In this document: piece by piece, positions 17,373 to 26,243 of the stretch | How the letters are laid out: each line of letters opens with the position of its first letter | Numbering within the stretch: the stretch's first letter is position 1 | Origin: Planctomycetales bacterium | Lineage (GTDB): Bacteria; Planctomycetota; Planctomycetia; Pirellulales; Lacipirellulaceae | Assembly: GCA_020427145.1 (NCBI GenBank) | Contig: JAGQOU010000089.1 | Coordinates: 1 to 43,513 of the forward strand | DNA length: 43,513 bases | Reading direction: 5' to 3' | Made by a program: the position numbers and the translations under genes | The notes under the pieces: model-generated | Database searches by the model: none | Told to the model about the DNA's origin: nothing | What the model saw: the letters and a program-made list of their open reading frames with translations, nothing else

Positions 17373-18992
17373 CTAGCGGCCGTCCAACTCGGCCTTGCGC
17401 TGCCGAGCCTTGTCGACCAGCGGCTCGAGCTCCTGATTGCCGTCGTACAGCGAGATGACCGTCGTCAGCACCTCGCGGGCGGCCAGCGTCTGGTTGTCCG
17501 CGGCAAGTTCGTCGGCCTTGGCGAGCTGCTCCGCGACAAAGTCGGCCAGCTGCTGTTGCTGCTGGGCCTGCGCGCGGATCTCGCCAATGCGCAGCTTGGC
17601 GAGTTCCACGAACGCCCGATCGGACAGGTCGTCGCTTTCGTCCAGCAGGTTCACCAGCCCCTCGTACCGCTGCCAGGCCGTCACCCGGTCGCCGAAACGC
17701 TCGTAGCGGCGGGCCTCGGCGTACAAGCGTTCGGCCTCGGTCTCGGGCGTGCGGCCGAAGCGATCGAGGTTCTTGATGCGCTCCTCGGCCCGGTTCATGG
17801 CGTATTTCAGCTCGAACGCCTCGATCTCGGGTCGATGCTCGGTTTCGGGGAAGCGCTGCAGCAGTTCCGAGAGATAGTCGTCCTTGGCCCGCCGCCAATC
17901 GACGGCGCTGTCCGATTGCATCAGCGGCGCGGCTTTGGCCCACAGCTGGGCCTCGCTGGCCGGCCACAGGGACCACACGGCCCCGCCGATCACCGCCGCC
18001 AGGCAGAGCGCCAGAAACCACGCCCGCTCGTAGAACGGGCTGTCGTCGCGCGTGTGCGTCTGGCGGCGACGAATCTTCTTCAGTTCAGCGCGATCGGCCT
18101 GGCTGGCGCCCATCGCCAGCGCGCCGCTCTTGCCAGCCAGCGCCTGTTGGGCGGCGCCAACGCCCTCGGCGGCCTTCTGCTTGGCGTTCACGATCGCCGA
18201 ATGGGTCACTTCGGCGGAAGCGAGACGGTCGACTCGCTTGCGTGCCAGCAGTTTGGAGACCAGCACGTCGAGCCACACCGGGCAGTCGAGCACCTTGGTG
18301 GAGATGCGCGGCGCGGGCGTCTCGCGGCGAGCGGCCTTCAGCGCCGTCGGCGAATCCGCCGGCCAGGGCAACTCGCCCGTGAGGCATTCGTACAGAATCA
18401 CGCCCAGGCTGTAGAGGTCGCACGCCGGCAGGGCGGCCGACTGGTGGCCGCGGAACTGCTCGGGCGACAGGTAGTGGGCCACCTTCATGGGGCACCGCAA
18501 TCCGACCACCTCGTCGGCGTCAGCCCAGGCGCAGTCGAAACCGATGAGCTTCACCCCCCCGGCGGCCGGCAGCAGCACCCGGTCAGGCGTCAGCCGTCGG
18601 TGGACCACGCCGGCGCGATGGGCCGCATGCAGCGCCAGGCAGATCGAGTCGGCCAGATCGACGACCATTTCCCACGGCAACCGCCCACGGCGATCGAGCA
18701 GAGCGCGGAGCGACTCGCCGTCGACGTATTCCAGGGCGAGATAGGGCTGCCCGTTCTCAATGGCGCCGCCGTAGTGCCGCACGACGCCGGGGTGGGCGAC
18801 CTTTTGCAGCCGTTTGACGTCGGCGAGCAGGTCGTGGTTGGTCGCGCCCAGCGCGCCGCGAATGACGCGCGGATCGAGCAGCTTGACGGCCATCGAGACG
18901 CCGCGCTCGACGTGAACGCCGCGCAGCACGTTGCTGTCAGCGCCCCCGAGCGGCTCCTCGAGCGCAAATGGACCAATCCGCGAAAGCTGCAT
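17373..18992 (-). CDS. membrane-anchored pseudokinase of the Ser/Thr kinase fold
   Basis: A 539-residue protein: kinase-like domain (about 5-265), linker, one membrane helix (324-343), then extracytoplasmic helical repeats (345-535, TPR-like with a Q-run at 477-481). Bacterial Hanks-type kinases phosphorylate proteins, but key residues are lost. The glycine loop reads EPLGGADSN, the HRD motif is HRRLTPDRV (131-139) with the catalytic Asp as R133 and the Asn as R138, and DFG reads GFD (151-153). K37 in MAVKLL is kept, and SPEQ (176-179) stands for APE. Loss of the catalytic base argues for a pseudokinase that binds or scaffolds. The ATG at 18992 was chosen; another in-frame start is at 19031. 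Confidence 0.85.
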   Translation of the reverse strand: MQLSRIGPFALEEPLGGADSNVLRGVHVERGVSMAVKLLDPRVIRGALGATNHDLLADVKRLQKVAHPGVVRHYGGAIENGQPYLALEYVDGESLRALLDRRGRLPWEMVVDLADSICLALHAAHRAGVVHRRLTPDRVLLPAAGGVKLIGFDCAWADADEVVGLRCPMKVAHYLSPEQFRGHQSAALPACDLYSLGVILYECLTGELPWPADSPTALKAARRETPAPRISTKVLDCPVWLDVLVSKLLARKRVDRLASAEVTHSAIVNAKQKAAEGVGAAQQALAGKSGALAMGASQADRAELKKIRRRQTHTRDDSPFYERAWFLALCLAAVIGGAVWSLWPASEAQLWAKAAPLMQSDSAVDWRRAKDDYLSELLQRFPETEHRPEIEAFELKYAMNRAEERIKNLDRFGRTPETEAERLYAEARRYERFGDRVTAWQRYEGLVNLLDESDDLSDRAFVELAKLRIGEIRAQAQQQQQLADFVAEQLAKADELAADNQTLAAREVLTTVISLYDGNQELEPLVDKARQRKAELDGR

Positions 18993-19089
18993 AGTACCCT
19001 GACCACCAGAAGCGACGCCCCTACGGGCCATTCTAATTCAGGGTACGAAGCGAGCAATTCGAGCCGGCGTTACGCCCTGCGACGCGAGA

Positions 19090-19186
19090 GGCGAGCGGCG
19101 GGCGTAAGCCCGCTGTTCACACGCGTCGCCAACCTGCAGCCGCCCCAACGCACGCACCAACAGGCGGCTCACGCCGCCCGCTCGCC
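19090..19186. repeat. inverted REP-like pair, family 2
   Basis: Unit 1 is 19090-19120 and unit 2 is 19159-19186 in opposite orientation; both centre on an imperfect GGCGGCNNACGCCGCC-type palindrome. The same motif occurs at 1139-1153. The units lie between the pseudokinase and rimI-like genes, 38 bp apart. Confidence 0.6.
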
Positions 19187-19204
19187 GTGGCTGAGCGTCG
19201 CGTT

Positions 19205-19234
19205 CTGCCGGCTTCGCAATGCACCAGCCGGCAG
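19205..19234. terminator. hairpin 3' of rimI-like gene
   Basis: CTGCCGGC (19205-19212) pairs with GCCGGCAG (19227-19234), an 8-bp stem with a 14-base loop, immediately after the rimI-like stop codon (19236-19238, minus strand). There is no T-run. Confidence 0.4.
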
Positions 19235-19235
19235 G

Positions 19236-19757
19236 CTACCCCGCCAGCCGGTCGATGCGATTCTCCACGGGCAGCGCCGGCATGGCGGCCGGAACATGAC
19301 GAAATTGCATCATGTAAGCGTCTTCGGGCGAGTCTTCGTAGAACGACCGCAGCACCATCGTGGCGCGGAAGCCCAGTTGCTTGAAGAACAGCTGCGCCGG
19401 AAGGTTCGTCTCGCGCACTTCCAGCGTGATCCGCGTGCGGCGCTGGCTGGAGAGCTTCGAGACGAGTTTGTCGACCATCTGGCGGCCGACGGCGCGGCAA
19501 CGGAATTCCGGAGCCACGGCAAAGTTGAGGATGTGCAGCCGCGTCTTATGCAGCTCGTAAATCATGAAGCCGACGACGCGCTCGCCGTGCTCGGCGACCA
19601 TGCCGATGCAATTGCGCTGCCGCAAGCACCGGATGAAGTCCTCTTCGAACCAGGGAAACTCGAAGCTGTGCTGCTCGATCGAGAGCACCTCTTCCATGTC
19701 CCGGCGAATCATCCAGCGGATATGCACCCGCACTTGCTGCGTGGGGAGAGAGCTCAT
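19236..19757 (-). CDS. rimI: GNAT acetyltransferase, RimI-like (probable ribosomal protein S18 N-acetyltransferase)
   Basis: A 173-residue GCN5-related N-acetyltransferase. RimI acetylates the N-terminal alanine of ribosomal protein S18. Family marks: IRRDMEEVLSIEQHSFEFPW (17-36) matching the RimI N-terminal pattern, and the acetyl-CoA region FAVAPEFRCRAVGRQM (79-94). The normal Q/R-x-x-G-x-G/A motif reads R86-C-R-A89-V-G91, so the first Gly is Ala. It ends LPAQLFFKQLGF, the usual fold end. The start is fixed by AAGGAGG at 19766-19772, 8 nt upstream of the ATG. A frame open to 19991 is upstream non-coding. Other GNAT targets cannot be ruled out. Confidence 0.8.
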   Translation of the reverse strand: MSSLPTQQVRVHIRWMIRRDMEEVLSIEQHSFEFPWFEEDFIRCLRQRNCIGMVAEHGERVVGFMIYELHKTRLHILNFAVAPEFRCRAVGRQMVDKLVSKLSSQRRTRITLEVRETNLPAQLFFKQLGFRATMVLRSFYEDSPEDAYMMQFRHVPAAMPALPVENRIDRLAG

Positions 19758-20313
19758 AGCAGCGGCCTCCTTCCGTGTCGGCCCGAAGTTATTCATCGCG
19801 TGATAGGGGGCGTTGTGGCGCACGCCGTCTCCGGCAGCAACCAGGATCCGTTTGCCGTGACCGACCCAGTCCTTGAGTCGGGACAACCAGTTTTGATCGT
19901 GAGAAGACACGCCGCCGCTCACAGTAAGCGTCCAGAACATGCGGCCGGAAGGCAGCGGGCGACGCGATTTCCTCGCTGCTCGTGTTCGCAATCATGCGGC
20001 TGAGCGGCAAACCAGGAGAAACGTCGTCCGTGACCGGCGTTCGCGAAAACTACCAAAAGGGTCGGCGCGTGCCAAGCGCGAAAGATGCCCGGTTTCAGCG
20101 AGAAACCAATTTCGATTCGCGGCGTCCGCCGCCGCCGACCCGGCGCCGGTCGCACCGACTGCGCCGCACGAAGGGATTCTACGGGGTAGCGCAATCTGGA
20201 AAGCAGCGCCGGTTGCGTTCGGCTGGCCGGCATCGGCGCTGTGGCGCGCGTAGAGTTAGAAAACTGCGCCCAAACCGCGCACTTTACCTGCCTTCTACGC
20301 ATTGCCGCGCGCC
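19758..20313. other. divergent intergenic region
   Basis: This 556-bp gap lies between the rimI-like gene (-) and the GT-C-like gene (+). The only site I support is the Shine-Dalgarno site. Several short frames exist, but their translations are Arg- and Ala-rich shadows with no start site. It probably holds both promoters; none was clear enough to call. Confidence 0.55.
19766..19772 (-). promoter_or_regulatory. strong Shine-Dalgarno site of rimI-like gene
   Basis: AAGGAGG on the minus strand lies 8 nt before the ATG at 19757. It decides the start against the longer open frame to 19991. Confidence 0.8.
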
Positions 20314-22119
20314 ATGGAACCGACGCTCGAAAACGCCCCGCCAGACCTGCCGCAAGATAATGCGCGCCTTCTGCAAATTGGCCTGCTGGCGTTGTTGATG
20401 CTGGCATGCGCGTACCCGCTGTCGATCAACATCGTTGATCCCGACTTGTGGGGGCACGTGAAATACGGGCAGGACTGGATCGCCGACGGCCACCTCCACC
20501 GCACCGCCACGCACGCCTACACGGCCGAGGGTTACCCCTGGGTCAACCACGAGAACCTCGCCGAGCTGACGTTTGCGTGGGGCTTCGACCACCTGGGGGT
20601 TTACCCCATGCTGGTGCTGAAATGCCTCTGGGGATTGGCGATCCTGGCCACGATGGCGTGGCTCGCCCGCCGCCAGGGCGTGCATCCGATCACCGCCTGG
20701 GTGCTGCTGTTGGTGGTCGCGTACAACTTGCAAGCCTTCTTCCCCATGCGGCCGCAACTGCTGTCATTCGGGTGGTTCACGGCCATCATGGTTTGCTGCC
20801 ATCTGGCGTTCGAGCGGATGGCCGACGAGGGCCGCGTGCATCTCAAGTGGCTGCTCGCCGTGCCGGTGCTGATGGCGTGCTGGGTCAACTCGCACGGCGG
20901 ATTCGCGCTGGGGCTCGCCGTGACCGGCGTCTTGCTGTGCGGGCGGATGATTGAATTGTTCGCACGCCGCGGCTGGGCCAGTTGGCGCGATCAATTGGGC
21001 ATCGCCATGGTCGGCCTGGCGTGCCTGGCGTCGACCCTGGTCAACCCGTACGGCCCGGGGCTGCTGGAGTGGATGGCCAATTCGCTGGGCAACCCGCGAC
21101 CCGAAATCACGGAGTGGGCCCCGCTGCGACCAGAGCACCCGATGTTCGTCACGTTTGTCACGCTCAACCTGATCGCCGTGGCGAGCTTGTGGCGCACCAC
21201 CGTTCGCCGCGACTGGACGCAGATCGCCATCCTGGCCATCACCTGCTGGCAAGCGTGGGCCCATCTGCGCCACATTGCCTTTTTCTCACTCATGTGCGGG
21301 TTGTGGTTGCCGGTGCATTTTCAATCGGCGCTAGCCAGCCTGCGGTCGAAAAAAACGGGCGACGCGACCGGCGAGACGCCGGTGGAGACCGGCGGCGCCG
21401 CGGCGCACGCGCCTCACGCGGCGCCGGCGTGGATGAAGTGGGCCGCCGCCGCGGGCATCGCGTGCGGCGTCACAGCCCAAAGCTGGGCGCTGTCCGAGCA
21501 GTTCACCGATTTCCCCGTCTGGCGCAGTCACTTTCCCGTCGACGCCATTCAGTACATGGTCGACCACCGCATGCGCGGCAAGTTGGTCGTGAATTTCAAT
21601 TGGGCGCAGTACGCCATCGCGGCGCTCTCGCCGGAGGTGAAGGTCGGCTTCGACGGCCGCTTTCGCACCTGCTACCCGCAGTCGGTCATCGACATGCACT
21701 TCGATTTCCTGCTCGGCGGACACAAGGGGCTTCGTTACCGCGCGCCCGACTCCGGGCCGATCGACGGCCAGAAGGTGCTGTCCTACATGGACCCCGACAT
21801 GGTGCTGATCGACTCGCGGTACGGCGATTGCGTCGCAGTGATGCATGAACAGGCCGAAGCGGACGATCCCGCGTGGACGCTGCTGTACAGCAACCAGATG
21901 TGCGAACTGTACGGCCGCACCGAGCGATATGCCGACCCGGCGAGCCCGGACTTCATTGCCGTCGACGAGCGGCAGATCGGCCAAAAGTTGTTCGAAGCGC
22001 GCTTCCAATGGCCAGCGCTGCCCGACCGCAGCCTGGCCGAGGAACTCGACGCCCAGGACGCGCTCTCGGCCCCGTCGCCGCGACTGCCCGTGAGTTCGCC
22101 CCTGCAAACTGTGAATTGA
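20314..22119 (+). CDS. polytopic membrane protein, GT-C-like
   Basis: A 601-residue protein with about ten hydrophobic segments between residues 20 and 400, then a soluble C-terminal domain (about 420-590). The first extracytoplasmic loop has VDPDLWGHVKYG (41-52), the acidic motif (D42, D44) followed by W and H that is common in GT-C enzymes and related membrane glycosyltransferases, which use lipid-linked sugars. The last 180 residues look folded and contain FDGRF and NWAQYA. The ATG at 20314 is preferred to a TTG at 20302. It leads a same-strand run with a GT2 gene 65 bp downstream, supporting a role in glycan assembly. The exact donor and acceptor are unknown. Confidence 0.7.
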   Translation: MEPTLENAPPDLPQDNARLLQIGLLALLMLACAYPLSINIVDPDLWGHVKYGQDWIADGHLHRTATHAYTAEGYPWVNHENLAELTFAWGFDHLGVYPMLVLKCLWGLAILATMAWLARRQGVHPITAWVLLLVVAYNLQAFFPMRPQLLSFGWFTAIMVCCHLAFERMADEGRVHLKWLLAVPVLMACWVNSHGGFALGLAVTGVLLCGRMIELFARRGWASWRDQLGIAMVGLACLASTLVNPYGPGLLEWMANSLGNPRPEITEWAPLRPEHPMFVTFVTLNLIAVASLWRTTVRRDWTQIAILAITCWQAWAHLRHIAFFSLMCGLWLPVHFQSALASLRSKKTGDATGETPVETGGAAAHAPHAAPAWMKWAAAAGIACGVTAQSWALSEQFTDFPVWRSHFPVDAIQYMVDHRMRGKLVVNFNWAQYAIAALSPEVKVGFDGRFRTCYPQSVIDMHFDFLLGGHKGLRYRAPDSGPIDGQKVLSYMDPDMVLIDSRYGDCVAVMHEQAEADDPAWTLLYSNQMCELYGRTERYADPASPDFIAVDERQIGQKLFEARFQWPALPDRSLAEELDAQDALSAPSPRLPVSSPLQTVN

Positions 22120-22184
22120 GATTTGAATTTGAGCCGGCCGCGTTACGTCCGGACGACTCGCCCCCGATTCGAGACCACGAAGCC

Positions 22185-23060
22185 ATGAAGACGACCGATT
22201 CCGCCCCGAGCATTGTCGACGCGCCGCCGCACGAAGTCGCCCGGTCCGAGCCGCCGCGGGCCGACCGCGCGTTGACCCGCCGCATGGAAGCCCAGCTGGC
22301 CGTGGCCGAACAGACCGCGCGCGTCGCCCAGGAACTCGAAGCGGCTCCGCCGATCGAGGGGCGCACGCAGACGACCCTGGCCGTGTCGGTGGTCATTCCC
22401 TGCTACAACGAGCGCGAGACGATCGTCGAGATCGTGCGCCGCGTGCAGATGGTCGGCGTTCATCGCGAGGTGATCATCGTCGACGATTTCAGCACCGACG
22501 GCACGCGCGACCTGCTGCTATTGCTCGACAACGAGCCCGACATCCGCGTGCTCATGCACGGCTACAACCGCGGCAAAGGCGCCGCGCTGCGCACGGGCTT
22601 CTCGGCCGCCACGGGCGACGTGGTGATGATTCAGGACGCCGACCTGGAATACAATCCCAACGACCTGCCGCGCCTGCTGGAGCCCATCGAACGGGGCGAA
22701 GCGGACGTGGTGTACGGCTCGCGGTTTTTGGAGGACGCCCACCAGGACCCCTCGCGGATGCATCGGCTGGGCAACTGGGCGCTGACCGCCGCGTCAAACC
22801 TCGCCACGGGACAGCGGCTCACCGATATGGAAACCTGCTACAAGGTCTTCCGCCGCGAGGTGCTAGACCAAATCCACATCGAGCAAAAACGGTTCGGCTT
22901 CGAGCCGGAGATCACCGCCAAGGTGTCGAAGCTGGGTTATCGCATCAAGGAGTTGCCGATCGGCTACGACAGCCGCGGCTACGAAGAGGGCAAGAAGATC
23001 GGCTGGCGCGACGCGGTCAACGCGTTCTATTGCATCGCGAAATACGGCGGCCGGCGGTAG
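22185..23060 (+). CDS. glycosyltransferase family 2 (dolichol-phosphate-mannose-synthase-like)
   Basis: A 291-residue GT2 enzyme that moves a sugar from a nucleotide donor, probably to a polyprenyl phosphate. After a polar N-terminal extension of about 66 residues, the GT-A domain starts SVVIPCYNERETI (68-80), with VDD (99-101) binding the nucleotide and the DxD metal site D151-A-D153 in MIQDADLEY. It carries the LTDMETCYKVFRREVL region typical of DPM1-like members. There is no membrane helix, unlike the DPM1-GtrA fusions. It lies 65 bp after the GT-C-like gene, and a polyprenyl-sugar product would be a natural donor for that protein. The N-terminal extension is unusual. Confidence 0.88.
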   Translation: MKTTDSAPSIVDAPPHEVARSEPPRADRALTRRMEAQLAVAEQTARVAQELEAAPPIEGRTQTTLAVSVVIPCYNERETIVEIVRRVQMVGVHREVIIVDDFSTDGTRDLLLLLDNEPDIRVLMHGYNRGKGAALRTGFSAATGDVVMIQDADLEYNPNDLPRLLEPIERGEADVVYGSRFLEDAHQDPSRMHRLGNWALTAASNLATGQRLTDMETCYKVFRREVLDQIHIEQKRFGFEPEITAKVSKLGYRIKELPIGYDSRGYEEGKKIGWRDAVNAFYCIAKYGGRR

Positions 23061-23120
23061 CGACTCGATGGTTCGCCATCTCAAAGACAAGACTCAGCAC
23101 ACTCAAACGTGAAGCCCACA

Positions 23121-23411
23121 ATGGCCGCGACCACCGAGACTTGGCGTGACTTATTCACCAACTGGCCCGCAGAGGTGCCGCGGCTGGGGTTGATCGTTTC
23201 GTCGTTGGCCGACCAGACGCCGTTCAGGAACTTCTGGATTCGCGGGGAGCTGCTGCTGCTGGAGCGGAACGTGCCCGACGCGAATGGCGGACGGTTCGTG
23301 CTCATTTCGTTCGACGTGATCAACACCGTCAAGCTGAACAGCCCGCTCAACGCCACGATGATCGCGGCGGCCGGCTTCAGCAACGGAGCCCCGGCGCTCG
23401 CCGCGCGCTGA
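23121..23411 (+). CDS. small hypothetical protein
   Basis: A 96-residue soluble protein starting MAATTETWRDLFTNWP; a GTG at 23109 could add four residues. It contains LGLIVSSLADQTPFRNFWIRGELLLLER and a beta-rich middle, with no signal peptide or membrane span. I do not recognise the family. It follows the GT2 gene by 60 bp on the same strand, so co-transcription is likely. A hairpin at 23456-23480 ends the run. Confidence 0.65.
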   Translation: MAATTETWRDLFTNWPAEVPRLGLIVSSLADQTPFRNFWIRGELLLLERNVPDANGGRFVLISFDVINTVKLNSPLNATMIAAAGFSNGAPALAAR

Positions 23412-23455
23412 GCAAGACGACTCCGCGCGCCGCGACTCTGTAGACCGTAGCACGC

Positions 23456-23480
23456 CCGGCGGGCGGAATCCGCCCACCGG
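23456..23480. terminator. hairpin between convergent genes
   Basis: CCGG-C-GGGCGG pairs with CCGCCC-A-CCGG around an AAT loop, 10 bp with one mismatch. It lies between the stop at 23411 (+) and the stop at 23485 (-). No T-run follows, but the position fits a shared terminator. Confidence 0.45.
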
Positions 23481-23484
23481 ACGT

Positions 23485-24768
23485 TCAAACGGCCTCTTCC
23501 AACTCGATCGCAGCGGGGTAGGCCGCGTCGGGAAACAACTCCGGTTCGGGCGACGCCGGTGATGCGCGCAGCCTGTCGCAGCGGCGCATCCGCGCGGCGA
23601 GCAACTCAAACCCCGCGAGCACCGCCAAGCCCACCGCGGCGCCGCCGTACCACAGCGCGTCGCGGTTCCACTGGTACGCCAGGCCGCCGACGCTGGGGCC
23701 GATCATCCACGCCAGCGACAGCATCAGCGAGTAATACCCCATATAGGCCGACTCGCTGCCCGGCGGACTGCGATTGGCGACGTACCCCGCCGACAACGGC
23801 AAAGAGAGCATCTCGCCCACCGTGACCACCAACATGGCGAACACGGCATACCCCGGGGCCGACCCCAGCGGCAACATGCCAAACCCCAAGCACGACAGGA
23901 ACAGACCCCAGCCGACCGTGCGCACCAACGGCAAACCCTGCACCATGTCGACCAACAGCATCTCGACCAGCACGATAACTGACGTGTTCACCGCGAACAT
24001 CAGCCCGATCCGCGGCTTGCTAAAGCCGAAATGATCGCGCAGGTACAGCGGATAGGTGGACCCGAGCTGGAAGAACACGCACGTCCCGGCCAGCATCAGC
24101 GCGAGGAACACCATGTACTCGCGATCGCGCAGCGGCGACTTCGGCGCAGGCGCGTCCGACTCGTCGACGGCGGGGTTCTCCAACCGGCGAAAGCGAAAGA
24201 ACCACGCCAGCGCCGCAAACGCGGTCAACGACGAGCACGCGTCGACGACAAACACCGCGGTAAACTTCCACGACGCCAGCACGCCGCCAATCGCGGGGCC
24301 GAACGAGAATCCGAAGTTCGCAGCCAGCCGCTGCAGCGCAAACGCCCGCATGCGCGTTTCGTGGGTGGTGAGCTTGGCGATTGTCGCGGCATTGGCCGGA
24401 CGCACCGCGGCCGAGGCCACGCTCCAGACGAACAGGCTCGCGGCGATCGCCTCCCAACTGCGACCCAGCGGAATCAACAGACACGCCGGCGCCGACAGCA
24501 GCATGCCGAGCGTTTGCACGCGAATCGCGCCAAATCGGGCGGCTAACCGTCCGCCCAGATACGATCCGACCACCGCGCCCAGCCCGAACACGCTGATCAG
24601 TCGCGTGGCCGACGCCTCGGGCATGTCCATTTCGCTGGTCAGGTACAGCGTGAGAAACGGCAGCACCATCGCCCCGGCGCGGTTCACGAACAACACCACC
24701 GCCATCAGCCACACCTCGCGGGGCAACCCGGCATAGGCGGCACGGTAGCGAAGCCAGGCGCGGGTCAT
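23485..24768 (-). CDS. major facilitator superfamily transporter (MdtH-like)
   Basis: A 427-residue protein with about 12 hydrophobic helices. The first loop VLFVNRAGAMVLPFLTLYL and the following GLGAVVGSYLGGRLAARFG match the MFS loop 2-3 signature region. A central cytoplasmic loop lies near 215-235 (ENPAVDESDAP). The C-terminal 45 residues are polar. The pattern resembles drug/proton antiporters of the MdtH or YfcJ group; the substrate is unknown. The ATG at 24768 is the first plausible start. Gap to the PFK gene: 164 bp, same strand, so an operon is possible but not shown. Confidence 0.8.
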   Translation of the reverse strand: MTRAWLRYRAAYAGLPREVWLMAVVLFVNRAGAMVLPFLTLYLTSEMDMPEASATRLISVFGLGAVVGSYLGGRLAARFGAIRVQTLGMLLSAPACLLIPLGRSWEAIAASLFVWSVASAAVRPANAATIAKLTTHETRMRAFALQRLAANFGFSFGPAIGGVLASWKFTAVFVVDACSSLTAFAALAWFFRFRRLENPAVDESDAPAPKSPLRDREYMVFLALMLAGTCVFFQLGSTYPLYLRDHFGFSKPRIGLMFAVNTSVIVLVEMLLVDMVQGLPLVRTVGWGLFLSCLGFGMLPLGSAPGYAVFAMLVVTVGEMLSLPLSAGYVANRSPPGSESAYMGYYSLMLSLAWMIGPSVGGLAYQWNRDALWYGGAAVGLAVLAGFELLAARMRRCDRLRASPASPEPELFPDAAYPAAIELEEAV

Positions 24769-24932
24769 GGCACAACGGGGGGCGAGGGATCAGGGGCAGG
24801 AAGCAAGCATGTGGTGGAAGACACGGCACGGCGGGCAGGGGTTCGTCGGGCAATTTCATGAGCGTTGTGCGGCCGGTTCGACGGCGTGGCTCGCGACGCG
24901 GCGATAGCGACCGCCAAGCTCTCGTACCCCGC

Positions 24933-26243
24933 TCACCACTTCTCTTGCCCGGTCACCGCCAGCACGCTCCCCCAGAGTTCGCCTTCGACGTCGAGCTGTT
25001 TCTTTTGCCCCGTCGCCACGACCAGCGGGACGTGGACGAGTTGATCGTGCCACAACGCCACCATCGCGTCGGTCTTGCCCGCCATGCCGGCATGCACCGC
25101 GCCGCGGGCAAACCGCTCGCAGAGCAGCGAGTCGACGGCCGTGGCCGGCACGCTGCGAATTTGATAGCTGGGGTCGAAATACTTGACGCTGACCGGCACG
25201 CCCTCGGCGCGACAGAAACTTTCGATCTGCGTCTTGAGGAAATACCCGATGTCGCCATGGCGTTGATTGCCGCTGGCGTCGCAGTCGCGCGGTCGATCGG
25301 CCAACAAATGCTGTCCCGCCCCCTCGGCGACGACGATCACGGCGTGTTCGCGCGCGGCCAGACGATGCTGCAGTCGCGCGAGCAAACCATGCTCGCCTTC
25401 GAGCTGAAACGGCTCTTCGGGAATGAGACAGAAATTGACTTCGCCGCTGGCCAGCGTCGCGGCGGCGGCGATAAAGCCCGCCTCGCGGCCCATCAACTTC
25501 ACCAACCCCACGCCGTTCAGCACACTCTTGGCCTCGACGTGCGCGCGGTCGATGGCAATCTCGGCCTCGGCCACCGCGGTAAAGAAGCCGAACGTGCGGT
25601 AACAAAACTTGATGTCGTTATCGATGGTCTTGGGGATGCCGATCACCGCGATCGGCAGTTCGCGGCGGGAGATCTCCGCGGCAATCGCGTGGGCGCCGCG
25701 CTGCGTCCCGTCGCCGCCGATGCAGAACAAGAGATTGATCCCCTCGGCCGCAAGAAAGTCGACCGTCACGCGCGGCTCCTGCGGGCCGCGCGACGTGCCG
25801 AGGATGGTGCCGCCTTGGTGGTGAATCGAGGAGACCAACTCGGCGTCAAGCTTGATCGGCGGCCGTCCCTCTGCGGGGTTCAAGCCCTGGTAGCCGTGGC
25901 GAATTCCCAGCACGTGGTTCACGCCATAGTTGTATTGCAGTTCCTGCACGATGCCGCGGATCACGTTGTTGAGCCCCGGGCACAACCCGCCGCAGGTGAC
26001 GATCGCGGCCTTCACCTCCTCGGGGCGGAAAAAAATCTGCTCGCGCGGCCCGCCGACTTCCAGCGACAGCAAGTCGGGTTCTTCGCCGGCGCGCAACCGG
26101 GGTTCGTACAGCAGCCGCATGTCGTCGAGCATGTAGTTGCCGCGGCCGTCGCCCAGCGTCGTCGACAGCTCCAGCGGCGAAGCAACGCGACGCGGCCCCA
26201 GATTGGGGATCTGCAATTGCGATTGGGTCAACGAAACAGACAT
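24933..26243 (-). CDS. 6-phosphofructokinase family protein
   Basis: A 436-residue enzyme that phosphorylates fructose 6-phosphate in glycolysis. It belongs to the long PFK group with an N-terminal extension of about 75 residues. Active-site motifs: GGLCPGLN (85-92), GGDGT (176-180), PKTIDND (204-210) with catalytic D208, and VKLMGREAGF near 245-255. The combination GGDGT plus PKTIDND is hybrid: G179 at the phosphoryl-donor site is typical of ATP enzymes and K205 of pyrophosphate enzymes. The trypanosomal ATP enzymes have the same combination, so ATP is the likely donor, but pyrophosphate cannot be excluded. No allosteric assignment is possible. Confidence 0.88.
   Translation of the reverse strand: MSVSLTQSQLQIPNLGPRRVASPLELSTTLGDGRGNYMLDDMRLLYEPRLRAGEEPDLLSLEVGGPREQIFFRPEEVKAAIVTCGGLCPGLNNVIRGIVQELQYNYGVNHVLGIRHGYQGLNPAEGRPPIKLDAELVSSIHHQGGTILGTSRGPQEPRVTVDFLAAEGINLLFCIGGDGTQRGAHAIAAEISRRELPIAVIGIPKTIDNDIKFCYRTFGFFTAVAEAEIAIDRAHVEAKSVLNGVGLVKLMGREAGFIAAAATLASGEVNFCLIPEEPFQLEGEHGLLARLQHRLAAREHAVIVVAEGAGQHLLADRPRDCDASGNQRHGDIGYFLKTQIESFCRAEGVPVSVKYFDPSYQIRSVPATAVDSLLCERFARGAVHAGMAGKTDAMVALWHDQLVHVPLVVATGQKKQLDVEGELWGSVLAVTGQEKW

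Noticed and set aside
19758-20313. A possible tRNA or small RNA in the 556-bp gap
   Set aside because: No cloverleaf, T-loop motif or stable conserved stem was found by eye; a covariance-model scan would be decisive.
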